Shown: positions 44,073 to 54,811 of the stretch, in pieces
Position numbering within the stretch: position 1 is the stretch's first letter
How the letters are laid out: every line of letters starts with the position of its first letter
Assembly (NCBI RefSeq): GCF_009193175.1
Contig: NZ_VUKE01000003.1
Location: forward strand, 124,001 to 188,000
From: Georgenia ruanii
Lineage (GTDB): Bacteria > Actinomycetota > Actinomycetes > Actinomycetales > Actinomycetaceae
DNA: 64,000 nt
Reading direction: 5' to 3'
The notes under the pieces: generated by a model
The model's input: only the letters and a program-made list of their open reading frames with translations
Database searches by the model: none
Told to the model about the DNA's origin: nothing
Position numbers and translations under genes: made by a program

Positions 44073-44795
44073 ATGGCACTCACCGCCCCCGTGGGAGGGG
44101 CCCGGCACGCCGACGCGCCCCGTGCCGTCGGCCTGGTCACCTCCTTCTTCGCCGCCGCGCTGGAGGCCGTCGAGTCCTGGCGTCACGAGCTCGCCGCGGA
44201 CCTTGCTGCGGCGGGCGGTGCCGGTCGACTCACCGTCGCGCAGACGGACGGGCTGGTCGAGCCCTACGCGCGCACCTGCTTCTCGGTGCCTGGGCTCCCC
44301 GTGTACGGCGCGGGGTTCGTGGCGGCACGAGGCCTCCTCCTCGACGCCAACAGCCACCTCGCCTGGTGGCAGGGCCCGCAGCAGTCCCAGCTCACCCTGG
44401 CCGCCCAGGCGATCGACAAGGAGCACATCGACTACAGCGGCCTCGAGTGGTACCGGGTGCCGATGAGCACCGGCGCCGCCCACATCGCCGGTCCCTACGT
44501 CGACTACCTGTGCAGCGACGAGTACACCGTCACCGCGGCGGTGCCCGTGCACCTCGACGGCGAGTTCGCCGGCGTCGCCGGCCTCGACCTCCTCGTCGAC
44601 GGCATCGAGCGGGAGCTCGTCCCGCTGCTCGAGGACGAGGAGGGCGACTTCACGATCGTCAACGGGCTCGACAGGGTGGTGCTGTCGACCGATCCCAGCC
44701 GGGCTACGGGAGACTCCCTGCGTAGCGACCCGACGCTCCTCACGCTGCGCCGGTTCCCCTGCCCCGACCTCTCCCTGGCCGTCCTCGCCGACTGA
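44073..44795 (+). CDS. soluble cache-like sensory domain protein
   Basis: A 240-residue protein without signal peptide or membrane segment. AWWQGPQ, DYSGLEWYRVP, GPYVDYLCSDEYTVTAAVPV and FAGVAGLDLLVDGIER match the strand pattern and ligand-site residues of dCACHE/PAS-like domains, which usually sit outside the membrane on chemoreceptors and kinases. Here it is free-standing and cytosolic. It follows the regulator in the same direction with GAGGAG before the ATG, suggesting a role as binder of the transported compound. Function unproven. Confidence 0.78.
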   Translation: MALTAPVGGARHADAPRAVGLVTSFFAAALEAVESWRHELAADLAAAGGAGRLTVAQTDGLVEPYARTCFSVPGLPVYGAGFVAARGLLLDANSHLAWWQGPQQSQLTLAAQAIDKEHIDYSGLEWYRVPMSTGAAHIAGPYVDYLCSDEYTVTAAVPVHLDGEFAGVAGLDLLVDGIERELVPLLEDEEGDFTIVNGLDRVVLSTDPSRATGDSLRSDPTLLTLRRFPCPDLSLAVLAD

Positions 44796-44962
44796 CCGTG
44801 GCAGGGGCCAGGCCCCGACTGGCGCCAGAGCGCTCCCGGTCGAACGCCGCGTGAGAGACCCGCTCGGCCTCGTTCACGACCTCGGGGGCCAGCGACGCGA
44901 GCGCGGTGATCCCGCCGACGAGCGGCCCGCAGACCGGGCCGCGGCCCACGACCCGCAGCTCC

Positions 44963-45586
44963 TCAGCTGACACCGATCTCGATCCCTGAGTCGGTCTCGG
45001 TGCCGGGCGTCGACGCGGTCACCGGGGCCTCGCCGGCACCGGCGGCCGCCGGGTCGAAGGTGCCCACCTTGCGGGCCAGGGTGAGGTGCCCGCCGAGGTA
45101 GCCGCCCCAGACCGACACCAGCCCGCCCGCCAGGCTGAGCGCGACGCCCTGGTCGTGGCGGCCGGCCCGTCGCGCCACCCAGGAGGCGGCGAAGCACGTC
45201 AGCGCCACCGAGTTGGCGGTCGCATGGGTGACGCCGACCCGCTGGCTGCGGGTGTCCGTCACGGCCCACTCGGCCAGCCCGGTGATGGCCGTCGGAACCG
45301 CCGTGAGGACGCCGAGGCCGAGCAGCCGCGACGCCGCGGGCCGGGCGGAGGGGCCGCCGGTCAGGTCGAGCGCCATGGAGCTCATCCACATCCCGAGCGG
45401 CAGGTCGGTGAGCAGCGGGTGCAGGGCGTGGCCGAGCCACCGGCCGTGGAGGAGGTCCCGGACCGAGGGGTTCGAGACCAGGCCGCCGGCGAGCGGCTGG
45501 AGGGCGCGGACCGCACCGTCGAGCTTGCGGTTCTCCTCGATGCCCCGGGTGACGCCGGCGAGCGGCGTCGTGCGATCGGTGCTCAT
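44963..45586 (-). CDS. DUF2231 family membrane protein
   Basis: A 207-residue protein. HALHPLLTDLPLGMWMSSMALDL is the DUF2231 core, where histidines on the first membrane segment may bind a cofactor. Three further hydrophobic segments follow, with WGGYLGGHLTLARKVG near the end. GGGAGG precedes the ATG. In other actinobacteria such genes sit beside Rieske or oxidoreductase genes; here none is adjacent. Function unknown. Confidence 0.85.
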   Translation of the reverse strand: MSTDRTTPLAGVTRGIEENRKLDGAVRALQPLAGGLVSNPSVRDLLHGRWLGHALHPLLTDLPLGMWMSSMALDLTGGPSARPAASRLLGLGVLTAVPTAITGLAEWAVTDTRSQRVGVTHATANSVALTCFAASWVARRAGRHDQGVALSLAGGLVSVWGGYLGGHLTLARKVGTFDPAAAGAGEAPVTASTPGTETDSGIEIGVS

Positions 45587-45689
45587 GTCACCTCCCAGTG
45601 CCGTGACCCAGCCAGGATGCGAGCCGCCCGCGCGGCCCGCATCCGGAGTGCCGTGCCGCCGGTCGGCGGTCCGCGCCGTCCGCGGCCGG

Positions 45690-46919
45690 TCAGCGCCGCC
45701 GCTCGAGCCACGCCGGCAGGTCGGCGACGCTGTCGAGGACGGCGTCCGGCTCGCCGTCGGCGTTCTCGAGCGTCTCGGGCAGGAACTTGCCCGTCCGCAC
45801 GAGCACCCCGGCCAGCCCCGCCCGCTGCGCCGCGAGGACGTCCGCGTCGACGTCGTCGCCCACCATGACGGCCTCCGCCGGCTCGATCCCGAGGCGGGCC
45901 AGCGCGGCGGTGAAGAGCCCGGCCGCGGGCTTGCCGACGACCTCCGCCGTCGTGCCCGACGCCGCCTCGAGGGCGGCGACGAACGCCCCGGCGTCGAGCG
46001 CGAGCCCGGCGTCGGTGCGCCAGAACATCGACCGGTGCATCGCCACCAGGCGGGCCCCGCGCAGCAGGTGGCCGAACGCCCGGTTGAGCGCGGGGTAGCC
46101 GAGCTCGGGGCCGGCGCCGCCGACGAGGACGACGTCGACCTGCTCCGCGTCCGGGCCGACCAGCATCACCCCGGTCAGGTCCGCCGTGACGTCCCCGCTG
46201 CTCAGCAGCAGGCACCGGGCGCCGGGGTGGTGCTCGGCGAGATAGGCCGCCGTGGCGACGGGGGCGGTGACGATCTCCTCGTCCGCGACGTCGAAGCCGG
46301 CCGCGCGCAGCGCCTCGCCCACCGCGGCGCGGGTGCGCGACGTCGTGCTGGTGACCAGGGCGAGCGGCACGCCGGAGGCGCGCAGCGCGGCGAAGGCCTC
46401 CACGGCGCCGGGCAGCGCCGTCCACGAGACGGTGAGGACGCCGTCGACGTCGAGCAGCACCGCCCGGAGCGGCGGCTGGGCGGAGCGCCGCAGGGCCTCG
46501 ATCGCCGCGTCGACCTCCTCCTCGGCGACCAGGCCCGCGAACGCGAGCCACTCGAGCGCGAGCTGCTCCATCCGGCGGTCCCGGAAGGCGAACCACGGCT
46601 CCTTGAGGTCGGGGTAGTCGTACATCCGGTCCCGGAACCGGCCGAACGCCCCGCGGCCCCGGATCGCCTGGCCGAGCTTCTCGCGCGCCTCGCGCGAGCT
46701 CACGGACGCGACGAAGTCCTCCATGATCTCGTAGGACTCGTGCGTGTCGATGGGCTCGACGGGCACCAGGCCGCGCTCGTCGAAGTCCTCCGCGCTGTCG
46801 TCGACCGAGCAGAACTCGATCGCGCCGGTGCGCGGGTCGATCCAGAACGAGGACTCGTCGTCGCGGTGGTCGCGGGCGGCGACGAGCTCGCCGAGGTCGA
46901 TGTGGGGGAGCGTCAGCAC
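45690..46919 (-). CDS. fusion of UPF0158 domain and HAD-IIA hydrolase
   Basis: A 409-residue protein. Residues 1-150 are a UPF0158 domain (SFWIDPRTGAIEF, FVASVSSREAREKL, PWFAFRDRRMEQLALEWL). Residues ~165-405 are a HAD phosphatase of the NagD/LHPP type: LLDVDGVL with the nucleophile Asp, VTSTTSRTRAAVGEAL, GKPAAGLF, and VGDDVDADVLAAQRAG. GTG at 46919 is chosen because GGAAGGG precedes it and residues match UPF0158 starts. The HAD part probably hydrolyses a small phosphate ester. The fusion joins two families normally separate. Confidence 0.83.
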   Translation of the reverse strand: MLTLPHIDLGELVAARDHRDDESSFWIDPRTGAIEFCSVDDSAEDFDERGLVPVEPIDTHESYEIMEDFVASVSSREAREKLGQAIRGRGAFGRFRDRMYDYPDLKEPWFAFRDRRMEQLALEWLAFAGLVAEEEVDAAIEALRRSAQPPLRAVLLDVDGVLTVSWTALPGAVEAFAALRASGVPLALVTSTTSRTRAAVGEALRAAGFDVADEEIVTAPVATAAYLAEHHPGARCLLLSSGDVTADLTGVMLVGPDAEQVDVVLVGGAGPELGYPALNRAFGHLLRGARLVAMHRSMFWRTDAGLALDAGAFVAALEAASGTTAEVVGKPAAGLFTAALARLGIEPAEAVMVGDDVDADVLAAQRAGLAGVLVRTGKFLPETLENADGEPDAVLDSVADLPAWLERRR

Positions 46920-46982
46920 GTCGATGTCCCTTCCTTGCCGTCGGGCACCAGGATGCACCGTGCCGCGGTGCATGGCGGCGCC

Positions 46983-48968
<1,986 letters not shown>

Positions 48969-49224
48969 GCGGGTCCTCTCGGTTCCTGTCGGAGCCGACC
49001 TTGACCACGCGGCTCCGGTGGCTCATGGTCCAGTGTGCCCGCGACCCGCCGGCGCTGCCCGCCCCGGCGCATGCTGCTCCCCCTGCGCTGGGATGGGCGG
49101 CCCGGCGAGAGCACCGGGGGGCCGGGCCTCCGACGTCCGGGCCAGCATGGCGAGGTCCGCGCCGACCGGCGCGAACGTCGCGCCGGCATCGAGGTAGACC
49201 CGCGAGACCACCGGATCGAACGCG

Positions 49225-49446
49225 TTGACCGTCGACCCCGTCGGCGAGCTCTCCCAGGCGCCCGGCCTGCGCCAGCCCAGCACCAGCGCCGTCATCCGGG
49301 GCCGGCGCCGCTGGGTCGCCCGGGTCAAGGGCCCGGACGACCGGCGCGTCACCCGGATCGTGCCCACACCGGAGGGAGTGGCCGAGCAGCGCGCGATCGC
49401 GGACGCGTGGGGGAGTCTGCTTGTGCGGGCGCTCGCCGAGCTCTAG
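49225..49446 (+). pseudogene. remnant of a MarR family regulator (C-terminal part)
   Basis: A 73-codon frame whose product reads like the second half of a MarR protein: LRQPSTSAVIR resembles the recognition helix and PDDRRVTRIVPTPEG the wing with the DxR motif, followed by the start of the dimerisation helix. The N-terminal half is missing (a stop lies at 49195 in the same frame), the only start is a TTG without ribosome site, and the helix is cut short. The rest of the 48969-49541 gap contains nothing else I can support. Confidence 0.5.
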
Positions 49447-49541
49447 CTCCCGCTCCGGGCCGGGCTCGGCCCCGAGCAGTCGCGACGTAGCGAGCGCCGC
49501 GCCTGGGCGTCTGCCCGGGGCTCCCGGCACCGACGGTGCCG

Positions 49542-51029
49542 TCACCGCTCCGCGGGCGCCCCCAGGGCGCACGTGGCCGGGCCCTCGAGCACGGTGCCGT
49601 CGGCGGCGAAGCGCGAGCCGTGCAGCGGGCAGTCCCAGGACATCTCGGCGTCGTTCCAGCTCACGACGCCGCCCAGGTGGGTGCAGGTGGCCGAGACCCG
49701 CCGGACGACGCCGTCGACGGTGCTCACCGCGACCAGCCGCCGCCCGCGCAGCTCGACCCTGCCCTGGCCCTCGGGCGGCACCACGGCGGTGCTGCGCACC
49801 CGGGGGCTGGCGTGGTCGGCGACGAGGCGGACCGCGAGCCCGGCGTTGAGCCGCACCGCGCGGTCCAGCCCGGTCACCGCGTTCGGCCGCCACGTGCGCA
49901 CCGCCCGGGCCCAGGGCATGTGCCCCTCGAGGACGGCGCTCGAGAGCGCCAGCGCGGCGGCGACCCCCATGGCCAGCCCCCACTTGTCGAACCCGGTCGC
50001 CACGAACAACCGGTCCGAGCCGGGCATCAGCGGGCCGACCGACGGCAGCTCGTCGGTGCCCCGGTAGTCCTGCGCCGACCACCGGTGCGTGACCGTGGCG
50101 CCGGGGAAGTGCGTGGTCGCCCACCGGGTCAGCTCGGCCACGTGCTCCCGGGCGGAGACGGCCCGGCCGCCGGGGTGGCTGCCGCCGGCGACGACGAGCC
50201 GCTCGCCGCCGGTGACCTGGGCGGTGCGCAGGGAGTGCGACGGCGCGTCGGCGGCGATGGCCATGACCTGGGGGAGCGGGCCGGGCACCGCCAGCGCCAG
50301 GGCGTGGGTGCGCGACGGCGCGAGCCGGGCGAAGAACCCGCCGCGGTCGAGCACGGGGGTGCCGGTGGCCAGCACCACGCGGTCGGCGCGGACCTCGCCG
50401 TCGGCCAGGCGCAGGCGGGCCGGCCGGTCGCCGCGCACGCCCAGCACCCGGGAGTGCTCGAAGATCTCCCCGCCGTGGCGCTCGAGGTCGCGGGCGAGGG
50501 CCACGAGGAGGTCCCCGGCGTTGAGCTGTGCCTGGTTCGCCAGGCGCACCGCGCCGCGCGTGGGGAACGGCAGGCCGGGGTCCTCCACCCACTCGACGGG
50601 CAACCCCGCCTCGCGGGCGGCGTCCTGCACGGCCCCGACGACGTCGCGGCCCTCCTCGGTCTGGGCGAAGGTGAGGTCCGGGCGGCGCTGGACGGGCACG
50701 TCGTGCTCGGCGCAGTAGCGCAGCAGCCACTGCTGGCCCTCGGTGTTGGCCTCGACATAGGCCCCGAGCGTGCGCCGGGAGTGCCGGCGCGCGATCCGGG
50801 CGAGCTTGGTGCCCTGGAGCACGGTGATCTTGCCGGTGGTGTTGCCTGTGGTCACCGCGCCGAGGGTGCGCGCCTCGAGGACGGCGACCGAGCACCCGGC
50901 CCGGGCGAGCAGCAGCGCGGTGGTCAGCCCGGTGAGCCCGCCGCCGACGACCACCACCCCGAACCCGCGCCCGCCGGGCACCCGCGGGAAGGTGGGAAGG
51001 TCGGGCCGGTCCAGCCACAGCGAGGTCAT
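49542..51029 (-). CDS. FAD-dependent oxidoreductase with C-terminal Rieske domain
   Basis: A 495-residue protein. Residues ~20-400 are a DAO-type FAD domain: VVVVGGGLTGLTTALLLARAG, NTTGKITVLQGTK, VATGFDKWGLAMG. The last ~90 residues are a Rieske domain with CTHLGG and CPLHGSRF supplying Cys-His pairs for a 2Fe-2S cluster. The family oxidises amine- or amino-acid-like substrates, with electrons passing through the cluster. The ATG at 51029 is chosen over longer frames because the FAD motif then begins at the usual distance. Substrate unknown. Confidence 0.9.
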   Translation of the reverse strand: MTSLWLDRPDLPTFPRVPGGRGFGVVVVGGGLTGLTTALLLARAGCSVAVLEARTLGAVTTGNTTGKITVLQGTKLARIARRHSRRTLGAYVEANTEGQQWLLRYCAEHDVPVQRRPDLTFAQTEEGRDVVGAVQDAAREAGLPVEWVEDPGLPFPTRGAVRLANQAQLNAGDLLVALARDLERHGGEIFEHSRVLGVRGDRPARLRLADGEVRADRVVLATGTPVLDRGGFFARLAPSRTHALALAVPGPLPQVMAIAADAPSHSLRTAQVTGGERLVVAGGSHPGGRAVSAREHVAELTRWATTHFPGATVTHRWSAQDYRGTDELPSVGPLMPGSDRLFVATGFDKWGLAMGVAAALALSSAVLEGHMPWARAVRTWRPNAVTGLDRAVRLNAGLAVRLVADHASPRVRSTAVVPPEGQGRVELRGRRLVAVSTVDGVVRRVSATCTHLGGVVSWNDAEMSWDCPLHGSRFAADGTVLEGPATCALGAPAER

Positions 51030-51183
51030 CGTGCGCTCCGTTCCGCCGTCGGTCGCGGGCCCGCGACCCACCGTAGGGCCGGCGCCGAGGGGCCGCATCC
51101 GAGTCGGACCGGCGAACGTGGGGCCCGTCACGGCTGACGATGATCGCGCCAGGAGCGGCGCGATAGCACGCCAAATACGGTGC

Positions 51184-51204
51184 GTCTTCCGGTCGCGGGA
51201 AGAC
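51184..51204. promoter_or_regulatory. short inverted repeat upstream of sugar-binding protein gene
   Basis: GTCTTCC and GGAAGAC form a 7-base stem with a 7-base loop, about 85 bases before the binding-protein start, near a run of seven A (51223-51229). In the 260-base gap between divergent genes this may be a regulator site. It is not placed like a terminator for either gene. Confidence 0.35.
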
Positions 51205-51289
51205 AGGAAGCCGTTTACGGTCAAAAAAATCCGCAGCGAAGCGGTCTGGAATTGGCGCCGGTGGGCGCGCGTGACGGGGGGGGGTTGCA

Positions 51290-52684
51290 GTGGTGAGGCG
51301 TGCGGTGCGCGTGTCGGCGATGGCGGCGGTGACGGGACTGGTGCTCGCGGCCTGCGCCCAGGGCACCGGAGGTGGCGGCGGTGACGCGGCGGAGGACGAG
51401 ACGACCTACGACTCGGCGGCGACGCTCAGCGGCAGCCTCGACGTCATGGGGTTCGGCACCGACGACGAGGTGGCCACCGCCCGCGTCCAGCACGCCGAGG
51501 AGGCCCTCGGCGACGTCGAGGTCTCCCTCACCCAGGGCGACCTCGACATCCAGCAGTTCCTCTCCGCCGTCGCCGCCGGCGACCCGCCCGAGCTCATCTA
51601 CGCCACCCGGGACCAGATCGGCACCTTCGCCTCCCGCGGGGCCATCATCCCGCTGACCCGCTGCGTCGACGGCGAGGGCATCCGCACCGAGGACTTCCGC
51701 GACTTCGCCCTCGACCAGGTCACCTTCGACGGCGAGGTCTACGGCATCCCGGAGTTCAGCACCATCGCGGTGACCATGGCCAACGCCGACCTGCTCGCCG
51801 CCGCCGGCCTGAGCGTCGCGGACGTCGACGGCTCGAGCTGGGAGGCCGTCTCCGCCGCGAACCGGGCCATGCACCAGGCCGACGGCGGCTCGCCGTCCGT
51901 CATCGGCTACGACTCGAAGATGCCCGAGTTCTTCCCGCTGTGGGCCCACGCGAACGGCGCGGACCTGCTCTCGGCGGACGGGCGCACGGCCCAGCTCGAC
52001 GACCCCAAGGTGGTCGAGGCGCTCGAGTGGGCGGTGAGCGTCTACGACGACCAGGGCGGCTTCGCGGGTGTGAAGGCGCTCAAGGACTCCGCCGACTTCT
52101 TCGGCTCCGGCAACCAGTTCGCCGCCGGCACCCTCGGCGCCATGCCGATGGAGCAGTGGTACATCAACGTCCTCAACGACGTCTCCCCGGACGCCCCGAT
52201 GGCCTTCGACACCCTCAAGGACCGGCAGGGCCAGCCGTTCGCCTTCGCGGGCGGGTCCGCCTGGGCCATCCCCGCGGGCACCGACAACCCCGCCGCGGCC
52301 TGCCGGTGGGCCCGGGCGATGACCGAGGTCGACGCCTGGACGGCGGCCGCCGAGGCGCGCAAGTCCGTCCGCGACGCCGAGGGCAAGCCGTTCACCGGCC
52401 TGCTGACCGGCAACGAAGCCGCCGACGAGGCCGTGCGCGAGCTCGTCCAGCCCAGCGGCAACGAGAGCTGGGACAGCGCCGTGGCGGCGATGTACGAGGC
52501 GAACGAGAACGCCGTCTCCCTCCCCGCCAACCCCGCCGACGCGGAGTTCAAGACCGCCTGGGAGGACGCCGTCAACCGGGTCCTCAACGGAAGGGCCGAG
52601 CCGCAGGCCTCCCTCGAGCAGGCGCAGGAGGAGGCGCAGGCTGCCCTCGACAAGGCCTGGGCGGACTGGGACCAGAAGGACTAG
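51290..52684 (+). CDS. sugar ABC transporter substrate-binding lipoprotein
   Basis: A 464-residue family 1 (MalE/UgpB-type) binding protein. The signal peptide ends in the lipobox VLAAC, followed by a Gly-rich linker. The mature fold includes DVMGFGTDDE, PPELIYATRDQIG and YGIPEFSTIAVTMAN, then GTLGAMPMEQWYINVL, typical of carbohydrate binders. Two adjacent GTG codons could start it, behind a long G-run. It feeds the two permeases immediately downstream. No ATPase gene is present, so a shared MsiK-like ATPase elsewhere is likely. Confidence 0.9.
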   Translation: MVRRAVRVSAMAAVTGLVLAACAQGTGGGGGDAAEDETTYDSAATLSGSLDVMGFGTDDEVATARVQHAEEALGDVEVSLTQGDLDIQQFLSAVAAGDPPELIYATRDQIGTFASRGAIIPLTRCVDGEGIRTEDFRDFALDQVTFDGEVYGIPEFSTIAVTMANADLLAAAGLSVADVDGSSWEAVSAANRAMHQADGGSPSVIGYDSKMPEFFPLWAHANGADLLSADGRTAQLDDPKVVEALEWAVSVYDDQGGFAGVKALKDSADFFGSGNQFAAGTLGAMPMEQWYINVLNDVSPDAPMAFDTLKDRQGQPFAFAGGSAWAIPAGTDNPAAACRWARAMTEVDAWTAAAEARKSVRDAEGKPFTGLLTGNEAADEAVRELVQPSGNESWDSAVAAMYEANENAVSLPANPADAEFKTAWEDAVNRVLNGRAEPQASLEQAQEEAQAALDKAWADWDQKD

Positions 52685-52686
52685 CG

Positions 52687-53646
52687 GTGGCCATCGCGAC
52701 CGTCGCCCGCACCCGCCGCCGGAACCCACTCGCCCGGCGGGAGCGGCCCCCGCGCACGGCGAGCCAGCGGCGGGACACCCGGGCGGCGTTGGTGTTCATC
52801 AGCCCGTGGATCGTGGGCTTCCTGGTCTTCACCGCCTGGCCGCTGCTCTACAGCGCCTACCTGTCCTTCACCGACTACGACGTCATCAACGACCCGAGCT
52901 TCGTCGGGTGGGAGAACTACCGGCAGCTGTTCGAGGACCCGAAGATCGCCCGGTCCCTGGGCAACACGCTGTTCTACACGATGGTGCAGGTGCCCCTGTA
53001 CGTCCTGGTCTCGCTGGGGGTGGCGGTGCTGCTCAACCAGGCGGGGCGGGCGGCGGGGTTCTTCCGCACCGCCTTCTATCTGCCCAACATGACCCCGCCG
53101 GTGGCCGTCGGCGTGATGCTCCTGCTGGTGTTCAACGGCCAGAACGGGCTCATCAACGAGGCGCTGGGGTGGTTCGGGATCACCGGGCCGAACTGGACCA
53201 CGGACGGGGCGTGGGTCAAGCCCTCGATCATCCTCATGAGCCTGTGGTCCGTGGGCGGCTCGGTGATCATCCTGCTCGCCGCACTGCGTGACGTGCCCCC
53301 GGACCTCTACGACGCCGCGCGGGTGGACGGGGCGGGCCGCTGGCACCGCTTCCGGCACATCACCGTGCCGATGATCTCCGGCGCCCTGTTCTTCGTCACC
53401 ATCGTCAACACCATCGCCGCGTTCCAGACCTTCACCGAGACCTACACGGCGTTCTGGGGAGCGGGGTACAAGAACGAGGCGGCCCTGTTCTACGTCATCT
53501 ACCTGTTCCAGCAGGCCTTCGAGTTCCTCAACATGGGCTACGCCTCGGCCATGGCCTGGGTGCTGTTCGTCATCGTCCTCGCCATCACGCTCGTCCAGCT
53601 GAAGGTCTCCAAACGGTTCGTGTACCTGGAGGGGGAGCAACGGTGA
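52687..53646 (+). CDS. sugar ABC transporter permease (MalF-like)
   Basis: A 319-residue permease starting at a GTG three bases after the binding-protein stop. A basic N-terminus of ~35 residues leads to the first membrane segment (LVFISPWIVGFLVFTAWPLLYSAYLSF). NYRQLFEDPKIARSLGNTLFYT is the common MalF-type loop, and PPDLYDAARVDGAGRWHRFRHITVP the EAA loop for the ATPase. With its partner it forms the sugar channel. Confidence 0.92.
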   Translation: MAIATVARTRRRNPLARRERPPRTASQRRDTRAALVFISPWIVGFLVFTAWPLLYSAYLSFTDYDVINDPSFVGWENYRQLFEDPKIARSLGNTLFYTMVQVPLYVLVSLGVAVLLNQAGRAAGFFRTAFYLPNMTPPVAVGVMLLLVFNGQNGLINEALGWFGITGPNWTTDGAWVKPSIILMSLWSVGGSVIILLAALRDVPPDLYDAARVDGAGRWHRFRHITVPMISGALFFVTIVNTIAAFQTFTETYTAFWGAGYKNEAALFYVIYLFQQAFEFLNMGYASAMAWVLFVIVLAITLVQLKVSKRFVYLEGEQR

Positions 53647-54665
53647 GCGCGACCTCCACCCGCCAGGCCGCCGAGACGGCGCCGCCGGGGACCGCTCAGA
53701 CCTCGACCCCGACGCCGGCCACGGCGGCGGCGGAGACCTCAACCCCGACGACCGCACTCACCCCGCTAGTGAGCGGCACCGGCCATCCCGGCCCGCCGGC
53801 CCGGCCTGCCGGCCGGGCAGAGGCACGACCACGGCGCCGGGTGACGGTGAGCCGCGTCGTCGTCCTCGCGGCGCTGGTCGCCCTCACGGTCGTGTTCATC
53901 TACCCGTTCGTGTGGCTGGTGAGCGCGTCCTTCAAGCCCCAGGGCGAGGTCTTCGACAACAGGCTGATCCCCGAGACGTTCACCGTCGAGAACTACCTCA
54001 GCGTCTGGCACGAGGCGCCGATGCTGCTGTGGCTGGGCAACACCGTGCTCGTCACCGTGCTCGCGGCGGTGACGGTGACCTTCTCCAGCGCGCTGGTGGC
54101 GTGGGGGTTCGCCTACTTCCGGTTCCCCGGCCGCGGAATGCTGTTCGGGGTCGTGCTGGCCACGATGATGCTGCCCGGCGCCGTGACGATGGTGCCGACC
54201 TTCCTCATCTGGAACACCCTCGGCCAGGTCGACACGCTGACCCCGTTGTGGGCGGGCAACATGTTCGGCAGCGCGTTCTACATCTTCCTGCTACGCCAGT
54301 TCTTCCTCAGTCTGCCCCGGGACGTGTTCGAGGCGGCCAAGCTCGACGGCGCCGGCAACTGGACCATGTTCCGGCGCATCGCGCTGCCTCTGACCCGGCC
54401 GGCGCTCATCGTCACGCTGATCTTCGAGTTCCAGGCGGCGTGGACGGATCTCATGCGCCCGCTCATCTACCTGCGCGACTCGGAGAAGTTCACCATCCCG
54501 CGCGGGCTCAAGGCCGTGCTCGACCAGTTCGGCTTCGGCGGGAACTGGCACTGGGAGATCGTCGTGACGGCCTCGGTCATCACCACGGTGCCGATGATCA
54601 TCCTGTTCTTCCTTGGCCAGCGGCACTTCACCGAGGGCATCGCGACCACGGGCGTCAAGGGCTGA
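53643..54665 (+). CDS. sugar ABC transporter permease (MalG-like)
   Basis: A 340-residue permease overlapping the previous stop (GTGA). The first ~65 residues are a disordered Thr/Pro/Ala stretch, unusual for the family. Membrane segments follow, starting VVLAALVALTVVFIYPFVWLV. SFKPQGEVF and the EAA loop VFEAAKLDGAGNWTMFRRIALP are plain MalG features. It ends with the family-typical ITTGVKG-like IATTGVKG. Confidence 0.92.
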   Translation: MSATSTRQAAETAPPGTAQTSTPTPATAAAETSTPTTALTPLVSGTGHPGPPARPAGRAEARPRRRVTVSRVVVLAALVALTVVFIYPFVWLVSASFKPQGEVFDNRLIPETFTVENYLSVWHEAPMLLWLGNTVLVTVLAAVTVTFSSALVAWGFAYFRFPGRGMLFGVVLATMMLPGAVTMVPTFLIWNTLGQVDTLTPLWAGNMFGSAFYIFLLRQFFLSLPRDVFEAAKLDGAGNWTMFRRIALPLTRPALIVTLIFEFQAAWTDLMRPLIYLRDSEKFTIPRGLKAVLDQFGFGGNWHWEIVVTASVITTVPMIILFFLGQRHFTEGIATTGVKG

Positions 54666-54757
54666 CGCGCCACCGCCCCGCGCGGTCGGGCCGCCACCAA
54701 GATGCGCCGCCGCCCGCGCTGCACGACCCTGTTGGGCACCCGCGACCGGGCGGGCGG

Positions 54758-54779
54758 GACCGGACGCCGACGTCCGGTC
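54758..54779. promoter_or_regulatory. perfect hairpin upstream of metallothionein-like gene
   Basis: GACCGGAC and GTCCGGTC form an 8-base perfect stem with loop GCCGAC. It lies about 90 bases after the permease operon and 32 bases before the metallothionein-like ATG, so it may end the former or regulate the latter. No U-run follows. Confidence 0.45.
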
Positions 54780-54811
54780 GGCGCCCGGTCCTGGAGCCCG
54801 AGGAGGCCGGC

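Noticed and set aside
44796-44962. GGGGCC-A-GGCCCC after the cache-like gene as terminator
   Set aside because: The arms have almost no loop and no U-run, making a stable hairpin unlikely.
44740-44973. A 77-codon minus-strand frame between the cache-like and DUF2231 genes
   Set aside because: Starts at a GTG inside the DUF2231 gene's end and runs into the cache gene. The product has no recognised domain and the tail is Arg/Gly repeats. A remnant of an older gene is possible but not supportable.
49023-49367. A 114-codon minus-strand frame upstream of the DUF255 gene
   Set aside because: Antisense to the MarR remnant and without domain features; the plus-strand reading is better supported.
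51205-51240. A-run at 51223-51229 after the hairpin as a rho-independent terminator
   Set aside because: Reading rightward it is an A-tract, not a U-tract, and reading leftward it precedes the hairpin. The arrangement does not suit termination in either direction.
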